Of a stretch of DNA of 45,247 nucleotides, positions 21,732 to 32,440 are shown piece after piece; positions within the stretch are counted from its first letter, which is position 1, and each line of letters starts with the position of its first letter. Origin of the DNA: Rhizopus sp. PT2906 (lineage: Eukaryota > Mucoromycota > Mucoromycetes > Mucorales > Rhizopodaceae). Under the pieces are notes generated by a model that saw only the letters and a list, made by a program, of their open reading frames with translations, made no database searches and was not told the origin of the DNA. The position numbers were made by a program, and so were the translations under genes. The stretch covers positions 1 through 45,247 of the forward strand of contig JAMYHX010000358.1 of the NCBI GenBank assembly GCA_025529335.1, given 5' to 3'.

Positions 21732-22305
21732 ATGGAAGGTACTTGGTAATATATGCTTTGTTGATTATAAATGCACTAATTACTCTTGTAGATACACTTG
21801 ATAGACACGCCTCAAGATGCAGCCACTGCAGCCATCAGACAGAGACAGGAACAGTAGAACGACCCAAACTAGACTGCAGTAATAGTAATACATCGATTCT
21901 TTATACTCTAGTTCAACTGTGTCTACTGCCCTTTTCTTGCTGCTTTAATAAACAGAAAATAGATATACAGCGTACCAGTTCCTGTGTGCTTTGTAAAAAT
22001 GAGCAATTAACACCTAAAAGTAAGCAACCTATTCAAATGGAATTAGTTCCCTTGCCATGGATGCAGCATGAAGGTAAGGGAAAAGAGAGAAAGATAAGAA
22101 AAGATGGAATATTGAAGCTCCATGTTTGGATAATTTAGCAGAATCGAACAACGATAGTAACCAACAACAGCATTGGATATTCAGAACAGGATGGACGCCT
22201 GGGCCGGAGCAACTGGAGAAAATGTGGTGTTCAAATTGTGGTGCCTACGCTCGAAAGGATCTTGATCGATGTATTTATTGTGGAATTGAATTGATAAATG
22301 GGTGA
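21732..22305 (+). CDS. Small double-zinc-ribbon-like protein, unknown function
   Basis: Three exons by hand: 21732-21738, 21792-22073 and 22118-22305, giving 158 aa. I do not recognise the family. Cysteine pairs suggest two zinc-binding modules: an N-terminal CSHC with later CC and CVLCKNEQ, and a C-terminal ribbon with CSNCGAYARKDLDRCIYCG, a clean CxxC-x(9)-CxxC arrangement near residues 130-150. Between them is WIFRTGWTPGPEQLEKMW, conserved-looking and tryptophan-rich. No signal peptide or membrane segment. The first exon, 7 nt, is inferred from an in-frame ATG and good splice sites and is the least certain part. Frame continuity across the second intron, which joins HE-G to a Cys-rich exon, is the main support that this is a real gene. 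Confidence 0.65.
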
Positions 22306-24539
22306 TAGAGTATACTATTCAGTTCACGACTTCTATGTGTATATATACTTCTCTTTCTTGAAATGTACCAAAGAATAACACAGACTGCTTTTTTGTACTT
22401 TACTATTTGAGCCATCATAACATCAACCAGACTATCCAAGGTACTGCTAGCTACTTGATGAAATATGTGCCAGTATTTGTACCATTCTTTAGCTTAAATA
22501 CTGTTTTAGAGGAATGAAAAGAATAAACACTAGTAATTTATTTATATTATTTCGTATCGACGTCAAAAGTGTTCTGCTGAGTGATTTTGATCTTCCAAAA
22601 GACGAACAAGTACGGATATCTGTTCTTGGCTTAATTGTGCGCTTAATCTTTAACTATTCGCTTTCACGTCGTCATGCTTTTCTTTCTCAAACTCAATTGA
22701 AAACAAGTTCATTTAACAAGAAGCATGTCAAACCATAACAATTGAGAACTGTCTAGGCTGGATCAGACAATCTGAGCCTTAATTCAATAAGAATCCAAGT
22801 TTAAATAAAAATCATATCCTTAACTTTATAAATCCTAGCTCAAACCATCTCATCTTTATTAAAAAAAAAAAAAAAAAAAGGAGTGATTTGTGGTCAGGAA
22901 CTGATGTTACACTGTAATCGAATATGTACTAGTTGGACCAGCGAGGCTTTTATGCATTTTTCTTTCATGCAACAACAAATAATCATCTCTCATAAGCAAG
23001 TTGTTTGTATGTTCTTCTTACAAGAATGCACGGATGAAAACTATTAAAAGCTTTTAAAGAGAATTGAGCTATTAGCAAAGACGTTGGCGGAGCTGATGTC
23101 TGTTGGTCAAATGACCCTAAATAACCAGTTTTGGGTAAGTTATCTATGATCTTGGATGAAAAATCAGGCTACAAGAAATATTCAGCCTTGTTAACTGGAA
23201 ATCCTTCCTAACAGCATTTCCTTTTCTTGTTGTCAATAAATTATTATATTAGGATTCTTTTGACCTATAACTGCTTTTGATTCTCGTCGCTGCTTCATTG
23301 CTAATGCTTACCCAGTCATAGCCAACGATTGGTAGCCCCTCCTTATCCTTCAAATTGTTTATATGTTTTTTGATAACTTGAAATAGCACCAGCGATAACA
23401 TTAACCATGTCATTTTAAAGAGAGGTTAAACAGCAAGTCATTAAATTGAGTAAAGTCCAACACTTGGAAATCATCAGGCACAAACTATTGTTGATAAGGT
23501 GTACATTTTCTTGACTGTTATTCTTGTTTTTCGTGATCATTAAAAGCTATCACGGCTCTCTTTCTTATGCCAATATTATGAGTAAATGTTCAGCAACCCT
23601 GTTGTTGTCGTCATCTCTGATCAAAATAAGATTAAAAATGCTGTAAGGACTGTTTTAACTCAAGTAACTAAATTAAAAGGGCAACATTAAGGAGTTGAAA
23701 GAATATGAACTGAGAGTATTGTCTGACAAGAGGGATCTAGTGTTCATCGATTGGTTGTAAACACCCTTATTGAAAAATCTGTTCAACAACTTGCTGTTGA
23801 ATCTTGAGCAGAAAGTATTGAAGTTCATCTACTGAGATTTATTCTTGTTTAAACACAACCTTTTATTTAAAAAGACGATAATGAATAGACTTTGACTCGT
23901 TTGTGATCATGAATGATACGAGCTTTTAGATCCCCTACAACAATAGTAATCGCGCGCAGTTTGAAATTTATAATTGCGCAACAAAGTTTTTTAATTCAAA
24001 GTTTGACGCCGTGAGCACTGTTTACATCTTTTTTTTTATTTACTTGATGAGTGTTTCTGTATTTCTTGATACTTTACGTAAACATGACCTTGATCAGGTA
24101 AAGAATAGAAAAGTATAGTTATAGAACTCATCATTGACACATATACACACAATCAAAATCAAACATAATAAATAGTTTTATTCAACGTGAGTCTTGTTAT
24201 TATTTAAAGGGTCACAAGTTACTCACCTCTTTTCTTTTTCTTTTTTTTCCTTTTTCTTTGTTTACACATAAAATAAAAAAAAAATAGCTTTTCTACACAC
24301 GGAATAACTCATCTTCAAAGTTTAGCTCAGGTACAGACTAATGTGAAAAAAAAAAAAATGTTATTTTTTAGTCTGAAAATATTCATTTTTTCTCTTTCTT
24401 TTTTTCTTTCTTTTTATATTTTCCCCAGCTTTCCTTACAAGATTATTCACGACTTGGAATAACAAATACAGCCGACAGAAGAAAAATATTTGGTCTAGTT
24501 CAATCGATACGCAAAGATAACGAAAATAAAACCAACAAT
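22306..24539. other. Gene desert with decayed coding fragments
   Basis: 2.2 kb with no intact gene. Weak protein-like stretches on the plus strand: about 22514-22738 (74 codons, with SVLLSDFDLPKDEQVRIS), about 22901-23047 (48 codons, with HFSFMQQQIIISHKQVV), about 23060-23140 (IELLAKTLAELMSVGQMTLN) and about 23270-23330 (FDSRRCFIANAYPVIAND). They are separated by stops and frame changes and I cannot assign a family; a dead gene or transposon is likely. The last 350 bp has A/T tracts (24240-24420) and should hold the kinesin-13 promoter. Confidence 0.5.
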
Positions 24540-26177
24540 ATGATGACAACCTCTACCTCCACTATGACTAGCGGACTCCGACAACCGCAGACTTACTCTA
24601 ATAGCAGCAATAGCAGATTACCACAACCAGATAGTATCAGTCGTACGAGAAGACAGAGTATTATTGATAAACCAACACCTCCACCATCTATTATGACTGC
24701 CAACATGAGTGAAAGGCACATTCGAAGTCGTACCATGTCAGATGCTCCTCGACCTGATCTTCAACAACTTCGTTCACCACTCAAGGATAGACGATTGGAT
24801 TTACGCAAGTCACTATTACTTGATCAGCCAGATGATCAGGATTCGGAGGAGGAGTTGGAAACAAAGAATAGAAAATACAGGTCATCCGCACCATTACTGG
24901 ACGCATACGGTGTACCTCTCTCACCAGCTAAAGCAGCTGCATCCCTTCGATCCTCCACAGCACAACAACAGAATACGGCTTTTAATTTGCCACAAAGTGA
25001 TTTGAATCAAAAGATCAGAGTCTGTGTCCGAAAGAGACCACTCAACAGAAAGGAACTGGAAAAAGGTGATAAGGACGTTGCGCCTACGCTTGGCACAAGA
25101 AGCCTGCAGATTAATGAACCCAAGTAAGAAAAAAAAAAAGGAGAAAAAAAAAATAAGTAAACATTATATTATAAATAGACTACGGCTCGATTTAAGCAAA
25201 TATACCGAACAACATACCTTTACATTTGACGATGTCTTTGATTCTAATGTATCCAACGCAGTCGTCTATGAACGTACAGCACTTCCCTTGGTGAATTACA
25301 TCTTTAAAGGTGGAAAGGCCACTTGCTTTGCTTAGTAAGTTTATTATTACTACTATACACACATTTACTAATTTTTATATAAAAGTGGTCAAACAGGATC
25401 TGGTAAAACTTACACCATGTTGGACCCACGAAGGGGTCTATATATCTTGGCTGCACGTGATATCTTTTCGATGCTCAACAGACCAGAAAATCAACACCTT
25501 ACTGCTTGGATTGGATTATATGAAATATACCAAGGTCAACTTTACGATTTGCTCAATAACCGCAAAAAGTTGTTTGCCAGAGAGGATGGAAAGAATAATG
25601 TGATCATTTCTGGTCTAAAAGAATACCCCATTGACAATGTAGATAAATTGATTCAAGTATTTGATTATGGCAATAGTGTCCGTACCACAGGTAATATATT
25701 ATATATTTTGATTATGTTACTTTCATTCATTGTCTGTATGCAGGATCCACTGGCGCAAATGATACCTCTTCACGATCACACGCTGTTCTTCAAATCTTGT
25801 TAAAGCACAAAGAAAATAGAAAAAAGATTCATGGAAAATTGAGTTTTATTGATCTAGCTGGTTCCGAAAGAGGAGCTGATCGAGGTGAAGCAGATACAAA
25901 GACAAGGTACATACAATTGATAAAGTATGACTATTGTCGTTATTAACTCATTATAGAATGGAGGGTGCAGAAATCAACAAGAGTTTATTAGCATTAAAAG
26001 AATGTATTCGTGCCTTGGATAAAGATAAACGACATACACCCTTTAGACAGAGTAAGCTCACTCAAGTGTTGAAAGACTCGTTTGTTGGACACTCTCGTAC
26101 TTGTATGGTCGCCACTATATCTCCAGGAGGGTCCAATAGTGAACACACATTAAACACTCTGAGATACGCTGACAGGT

Positions 26178-26209
<32 letters not shown>

Positions 26210-27196
26210 GCTATTTTTTTTTTTTTTTTGCTCACCTTCCCGATTTAATAATATAGAGTGAAAGAATTAAAAGGAGAAAGAGAAAAGAGAACCTCTGCAG
26301 AAAGAAGCTACAACAACGTGCAAGAGGAAGAAGTATATGAAGATGACGAAGAAGAATATATTGAAGATGACTTGAATGATGATGAATACTTTAGCAACGA
26401 ATCTGATATCTTGGATGATGATACTTTTAATGAAGAAAGTCTGTTTGACGTTGACTTCCCACACGAACAGGATTCACTTCTTCAGTCGAGTGCAGCCAAC
26501 ACATTCACACCAAGATCACTTACGGATTCATACACAAGTCTATCCTTATCACAACAATCACAGACACGCTCTGATAGTTCGGACGCATACATTAAAAGTT
26601 CCAGTCATAGTAAACCTCATTCGATGATCTATCGGTCCAATACGCAGTATGACAACTCCTCACAACAGCGACCATTATCTTTGCAGGCCAAACATCAATC
26701 CTTGAATTTGCCTAGGTCATACTCAATGTACTCTCGAAACTCAACAGATACGGCCTCAGATACATCCTCAACCTACTCCTCACCTCAACGATCACTGCTC
26801 TCGAGCAACAGTAATAATATGACAGCCACCACAACGACGATGACAGCAACAACAACAACAACAGCAATGACAGCTGCACCTGTTGGTGACGGAGTACCTT
26901 CTTTTAGCAATGACCGCATTGAAGAATTTATTAAATTCCACCGAGGAGAAATTAGAGAAATAACAGACTGTACGAAACGAGAGACCAAGCTGGTCGCTCA
27001 CATGTCCCTTCATCTATCCTCTCACCAGGACGATGATAATAATTCTAGCAGCAGCAGCCACAGCAACCATACAAAGAATACATCCGAGTTTCTTAAATAC
27101 TTGCAGGATTTGGATGAAATATTGGAACATAAATTAGCAGCAATTGAAGCATTAAGAGACCGTATAAGTGATACCGTAGGACAAATTGAATTTTAA
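24540..27196 (+). CDS. Kinesin-13 microtubule depolymerase
   Basis: Internal-motor kinesin that peels tubulin from microtubule ends instead of walking. Six exons: 24540-25123, 25179-25334, 25386-25690, 25744-25906, 25957-26175 and 26257-27196, giving 788 aa. Residues 1-155 are a disordered, basic/Ser-rich N-terminus. The motor begins at IRVCVRKRPLN. P-loop GQTGSGKT starts exon 3, switch I is NDTSSRSHA, and switch II is DLAGSER. The kinesin-13 signature ALKECIRALD is present, and the motor is preceded by a long N-terminal region rather than starting the protein. The tail (after about 480) has an acidic patch, Ser/Thr-rich disorder, Thr repeats coded by ACA/ACG near 26820-26870, and a C-terminal helical segment (RIEEFIKFHRGEIREI). 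Convergent with the secreted-protein gene, 47 bp between stops. Confidence 0.94.
26177..26208. repeat. TA microsatellite inside kinesin-13 intron 5
   Basis: A run of TA repeats directly after the donor of the last intron, followed by a 17-nt T run. This intron is longer than its neighbours (81 nt). Confidence 0.75.
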
Positions 27197-27243
27197 AAAG
27201 AAACAATAAAATGTGAGTAATACTTGTTTATTTAAAAGAGTTG

Positions 27244-27594
27244 TTAATTGTGGTAGGCTGGCAGACGTTCCCTTCTTCTTGCAGCATATTTTCTTCTCAT
27301 TGCCTCTCTTCTCCTTTCTCCAGCTTCTCTTGCCTTTCTAATAGCCTTCATACGTTCCTTCATAAGGTCCATAATCGCCTCTTCATTTTGGTTCTTCATG
27401 TATTCTACACCGTCAGTCAATGGTTCGGTATCTTCAAATTCAACACTTGAAAAATCATAGGCAATCGGTCCGATTTCTTGTGCTGGATAGGTGGGCTCAA
27501 AGACATCATCGGTTGAATCATCCTCAAGATCTTCACCAAGTGCGAGTGCGAGTGTAATGATATGTGCGAGGATAAAAAGACTAGACAAGCGCAT
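27244..27594 (-). CDS. Small secreted protein with basic C-terminus
   Basis: Single exon, 116 aa. Residues 1-19 are a clear signal peptide (MRLSSLFILAHIITLALALG), with a likely cleavage after the Ala-Leu-Ala-Leu-Gly stretch. The mature part is strongly acidic first (EDLEDDSTDDVFEP), then from about residue 70 becomes a highly basic helix (KERMKAIRKAREAGERRREA). That charge-split layout could favour oligomerisation, or binding to acidic surfaces after processing. No Cys. I know no family with this exact pattern; a cell-wall, extracellular or ER-lumen role is possible. The frame has a proper ATG, and TATA-like AT-rich sequence lies upstream. Confidence 0.7.
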   Translation of the reverse strand: MRLSSLFILAHIITLALALGEDLEDDSTDDVFEPTYPAQEIGPIAYDFSSVEFEDTEPLTDGVEYMKNQNEEAIMDLMKERMKAIRKAREAGERRREAMRRKYAARRRERLPAYHN

Positions 27595-27880
27595 AAAAAG
27601 TAATTAAAAGAAAAAGAGAGAGAGAGAGAAAAGATGAACTATTTGCTTGTAAACATATTTTCATCCATGTATTTAAATTTAAACGAGCATCTCTTTTTTT
27701 TTTTTTTTTTTTCCTTGGTTTCTTACGAAGGGTAAGGGCTTTGTTACTACTTTTTTTTTTTATTAAAGCCGAGATAAAGAACAGAAGAGGGGGGGGGGTA
27801 GAAAAACAAAGACCGCCTTTATTTTTTATTTGTTTCTTTTTCCCTCTCTTTTATATTTTTACATTGCTCCTGATATATAA
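27595..27880. promoter_or_regulatory. Divergent promoter between secreted protein and CYSTM gene
   Basis: 286 bp between two ATGs on opposite strands. Contains a GA-rich run (27611-27632), a T run of about 21 nt (27692-27711), a second T run near 27751-27761, a G run near 27791, and a pyrimidine tract before the CYSTM ATG. Confidence 0.45.
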
Positions 27881-28274
27881 ATGAGTTTAGATAAAAAGCG
27901 AGTGCATCATATATCAGCACCTATTTCACCATTAGGCATTGCTAATAATAAACCGTTAGATTCATTATATGAAGATTATCCGCCACCTGCCTATCAGCCT
28001 CCTCAAGGTAAATATATACAATATAGAATTAATATGTTGTTAATTTTTTATAGTGTATGAACATAATAACCACTTTTATCACCCTACTCCTCCACCACAA
28101 ACTGTCATCATTCATAGACAACCAACAAAGTCAAAGGATTCTTGTTGTTGGGGCTGGTAATTTTTATTTATAATGGCGTTTTTCTTCCTTTTTTTAATTA
28201 ATTGTTAATTATTTTTATATATTTATAGTCTAGCAGCTTTGTGTCTTTGCTTTGGGGCAAAAGAATGTTGTTAA
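27881..28274 (+). CDS. CYSTM-type cysteine-rich tail-anchored peptide
   Basis: Three exons: 27881-28007, 28054-28156 and 28229-28274, giving 91 aa. The N-terminal 75 residues are Pro-, Tyr- and His-rich (DYPPPAYQPPQ, HPTPPPQT). The last 19 residues are DSCCWGCLAALCLCFGAKECC followed by stop, the C-C-x-x-C-L-A-A-L-C-x-C pattern of the CYSTM family, a Cys-rich membrane-inserted C-terminus found across eukaryotes and linked to stress tolerance. The intron falls inside the Cys block, and splicing restores the motif exactly, which supports the model. Too short to appear as one open frame. Role by family only; partner unknown. Confidence 0.85.
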
Positions 28275-28446
28275 AGTATACCGCGTATTCACAATCTTGT
28301 CATTTATATATATATACAATTACATTTTTATGTGTAAATCATACCCTTTTTCTTGTTTTTTTTTTTTTTTTTTTTTCTCCCTAAATAATAAAAAAAAAAA
28401 AAATTCTGTGTATACAAAAGGGCGATCCACGTTGCTGGTGTAACAT

Positions 28447-30012
28447 TTATTTTTCTTTTGATGATTGTTGTTTCCAAGCAAAGAAGTTGCAACTGTAGAG
28501 CTCCTTGGGTCCATCCTGAGGACCGACTGGCTTAGGACAAAGATAGAATACTCTACCTAGATTAGGTCCCTTTTTGGTGACGGTGCGTTCTACGCATGTT
28601 TCATTATGTCCTCTACATTTGGGTACTTGCGGTGGCCGAAAAAGGGTGGACCATGCGGCCTTGTCATTGTTATTAAAGTCTTGTTTATCTATACAGTAAT
28701 AAGCTTGATCCTTGTTCTCTTTTATAAAAAAGGCGTCTAAACCCTTTTGCTTTTTTGTTGTTGTTCTAGTCTCTGTATTGGAATTATTTCTTCGTTTTGA
28801 TTGCTCTCCGGATGCACTTGATAATGATGATGATGTCGTTGTCGTTGTCGTTGTTGTTGTTGTAGCAGCATTTGATAATGAAGATGAAGAGGACGAGGAT
28901 GTTGTGTTTGATTTGGCTGTAAAATAGCTATGTAGCTTCTTTTGCTTGTTTGAAAACTCTGAAAAGTTTGTCGTCAATAGAGCCGAAGATTCATCTCCTT
29001 GGGGTAGTGTATCCGGTGTTATGTCAAAGTCAGCATACACCGGGCAATGATCAGAACCCATAACATCTGACTGTATATCCGCATAAATAAATCGGTCTTT
29101 TAGACCCTTGGATGCCAAAACGTAGTCAATTCTTGTGCCATAGTTTGCAGGCCGTGCATTTATTCTTGTATTCCAACAAGTGAACATACCCCTTCTATTT
29201 GGATGAAAATGACGGGCCATATCAATGAGTGGTCCCTTTGGATCAATCAATTCATCAACCCATCTTCTGTGAGGGAGATCCTTAAAGTCTTCAAGATTAT
29301 TGACTCTCATACTCTCCTTTGGGTCACAATGATCCAGTTCTTCATGAACCGCATTCACATCACCTACAAGGATGACCTGTTTACCTTTTGCCAAATACAT
29401 ATCGATGCGCTTTCTGACACAGGCGTAATAATCCATTATAAAGACTCCTCTAGCTTCACTGGCATAGTTGGGGAAGTAAATGTTGAACAAGATAAAGACG
29501 TCAAAGTCTAAAATGATACATCTTCCTTCAGCGTCTAGTGTCTCAGCAGGTGTGGCAAGCGTGTTTACAAACTGGGTCATTTCTTCATTTGCTGTTTTAT
29601 CTAGTACTCCTGTGATTCCTTCCGAGACTTTTACTGGCAGCGGTAAATGATCCTTCACATAGACTGCGGTGCCTGAGTAGCCTAATTTGGCTTTTGAAAA
29701 AGAATGATAAGCGTTATAACCAGATACGATTGCCATGTCTCTTGTCAATTTAGATCTTTGACATTTCACTTCCTGCAGACTAATTCAAAGGGAGCATTAG
29801 GACTTTATGTAAATGAAGATATAATCAGCTACTACAACACCATATTATATCAGCACCAAGAGTATCGAGTAAGAACTAAATGATAAAAACTGAATCAGAT
29901 CATGTGCATAATCGAGGTATATTATTATTACTTTATATGACTTCTTTTCATGCCATGGGTGGTATTGTAATGTTGTTGCTAGTCCATTGACATTCCATGT
30001 CAATATTCTCAT
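28447..30012 (-). CDS. APN2: AP endonuclease 2 (Apn2/APEX2-like)
   Basis: Base-excision repair enzyme of the exonuclease III family, cutting DNA at abasic sites and trimming blocked 3' ends. Three exons on the minus strand: 29932-30012, 29841-29875 and 28447-29779, giving 482 aa. Motifs: MRILTWNVNGL at the N-terminus (catalytic Asn), LLDTLGADIICLQEVKCQ (metal-binding Glu), GDVNAVHEELDHCDP (catalytic Asp/Asn), YGTRIDYVLAS, and GSDHCPVYADF (catalytic Asp-His). After the nuclease come a Ser/Thr-rich linker with simple repeats (Thr and Ser runs coded at 28820-28910), a PCNA-box-like QKGLDAFF at about 394-401, and a C-terminal zf-GRF finger (C-x-G-H ... C ... GRVFYLCPKP ... CNFFAW), which binds ssDNA. 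This layout is specific for Apn2 rather than Apn1 or APEX1. The 35-nt second exon is needed to restore the catalytic Glu. Confidence 0.95.
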
Positions 30013-30139
30013 GTTGAAATAGTAAGAAAAAAGAAAGTAAACATGAATAATTGAAGACTATGAAAAGATTTCGGAGACTGCAGTTTAAAATTGAAGTTTG
30101 TATATACAAAAACGTTTAGCGTTTTATTAATCTTTTGCA

Positions 30140-32100
30140 GCACTTCAAGAGCCTAAGCTAAGGAAAGAAAAGCATGCTAAGAGATCCAACTCAAAATCAG
30201 CTAAAAAAGGGCACAACTGCCTTTCATATTGAAAGTTTTTAGAATCCATAATAGATATTTTGGATATACCTGATAAAAAGGCTGTTTCATTGTAATGGAT
30301 AACTATGGATCGTGCCTTCGGCGTACAAATTCGGAAAAATGTTGCGGTTGCATAGTCCACGGTTTGCTGAAGGAGGCACTATCGAGTAAACATGGTTATT
30401 TTGACTGGCTATAGATCTACACGTTCTATTTACCTTCATTATCCAATAAAAGTTGATAGCTTTTGGAAGCTGTTCAACCGCCTTGTCAAATTTGGTCTCT
30501 AGACCAAGGGATCCCTCCAGCCACAGCTCGTAGGCAGGGCCTGCTTGCACATACTTCAAGCTTCAAATGTACACTGTTGTGCCTATTTAAAGCAAGCAAT
30601 TATTACAACTGATTTCTATCATGTATTATCGTACGAATTGCACAGCGTACCTGCAGCGTATACGAAAAGTGCTTTCAATTTTGAAAACACTTCAATTGTT
30701 CCGAGGTAGAACTCGTCTGAAATTGTCTTAAGCATAGACAAAGCGCCGAAAGGCCTTTGTGGTGGTCAAACGATGCTTTAGTCTTGTCTTTACTGCCAAA
30801 GTGATACGATGTTTCTAGCAGAAGAACTTTGAGCTCTCTCAAGCTATAAAGCTTGATGATACTATCTGCTCTGTATAAATTAACATCATCATCTTCTTTT
30901 AATTGTTTCTTCATTGCTATCAGAGGCGCTTCTTCCATCTTGAACTCTGCACCAGAGCTTGTTTCTTTTGCAATTACGTTGGCAACAGCCTTCAGAAAAG
31001 GAACAATTAACAAATCGTTGAAAGTAGCTTCTCCATCTATTGTATACAACTTTATTGTTATTGAAAAAAAGCTATTAAGTTGACAGCTTGCGAATTAGAT
31101 TCTTTATGAAAAAGAGCTGAATGTTGTTAAATTAGACGCGTTAGCGTTTTATAGGAAAAGGGGTTCTATGGCTGCTATTTATATTAATGTGGTCAGTGTG
31201 ATAATTATTGTTATACTAGTAGCTACTATAGTTATTATAAGTTATTCTTATCAGATACGATAGGGAAAAGTAGAATGTATGCTCTACTGTAGGATTATAA
31301 ATATTATTATAATGATTTATATAAAGCACGTCACCGTCTTCAATATCTTGCTTGCAAGAATAGATATCATGACTATAGTCATAATATTAGCATGGAAGCT
31401 CATCTATAAATAATGATATAACTATATTGATAATTACTATGCTCTAAATATGACATCTAAGAAATCGAAAACAATTTCAGTTTCTTCTTCATCTGGAATA
31501 TCTTTTATATTTCTTTTAAATTCGTTAATGCTTGCCTATTTTTTAAGAGCAATATTTGGCAAGACATCTACAGCATTGTATGCCTATATCACGTTACATT
31601 ACCAATCACTAAGCTTATGTAATCAAATGTAATGGCAGGAATGGCAAACAATTTATCTTTCTTCTCTTCTAAATGTTGTTTGTATAGTTTCTCATCAAGA
31701 TTAGGTCTCGATGAGGCGATACGGACAACTCGGATGATGTTATGATATTCAGTGCTAATGGCTGATTCAAGTTTGTTAGCATTAATTTGTCTCTTATAAT
31801 GGATTCTTTACTCTTACCTGAATGGGTGAAACTTTTTTATGTTTTCTCCATTTTGCATGAATGCTACCCAATCTTTCCAAATACCAGATACCTATAGAAA
31901 AAAAGTAAATGATCTGGGTTGAGGTCTACCATTGTACATTCTTCTTCTGGCATCTTCCCTTTCTTTTTTGCTCTCTTTTCTTCTTCTTCTGTTTCATCAT
32001 TGAACTGCCTTTTATTAGCTCCGCAATTACTGATAGTGCTGCCGCTAGCAGCCTCATTTGTCTATCAAAAGAAAAAAAAAAAAAAAAGCAACTATCATAG
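30140..32100 (-). pseudogene. Broken multi-exon gene of an unassigned fungal family
   Basis: Minus-strand coding blocks in consistent order: 32060-31897 (Glu/Lys-rich), about 31893-31820 (SGIWKDWVAFMQNGE, ends at a good GT donor), 31780-31595 (SAISTEYHNIIRVVRIAS), about 31500-31441 (DEEETEIVFDFLDVIF), 31049-30750 (TIDGEATFNDLLIVPFLKAV, then ELKVLLLETSYHFGS), 30750-30600, and 30560-30440 (VQAGPAYELWLEGSLGLE). Two breaks are explicit: a frameshift near 30748-30755, where one T appears lost, and an in-frame TGA at 30563-30565. The segment 31060-31440 between blocks is AT-rich filler. The blocks look like a repeated, lineage-specific Mucorales family as I remember it, but I cannot name it. A further piece (EDLD-stop-IAHSNAPPEVQ) may extend it to about 32440. 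Confidence 0.6.
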
Positions 32101-32440
32101 TTCTATATACAGTGATAGGTGATTACTATCTAATTACGTTGCTATAGAAGTTGTTATCTTGAATGGTGTTGCTACCTCCATAAATGACATGCCTTGGTTA
32201 TTTATAAGACTTTTCGATATCCTTTTGGCTTTTGTAGCCTTGATAGTTGCCTTGTCAGGGTATGTACGATAGCTACGGTTAGCTCAGCAAATCAAAAATG
32301 CACATGGGTAATAACACTGTACTATATTTCTCTTGAGTTCCTTAGCATAAATCTGGACCTCAGGCGGAGCATTGGAATGAGCAATCTAGTCAAGGTCTTC
32401 CAAATAGTCTGTCATTATGGTATTGAGTTTTTTTAGATTT

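Noticed and set aside
26785..27013. Cys- and Val-rich minus-strand frames
   Set aside because: Shadows of the ACA/ACG Thr repeats in the kinesin-13 tail.
32275..32300. A-box-like ggttagctcagc
   Set aside because: No B box at the right distance and no acceptor stem, so not a tRNA.
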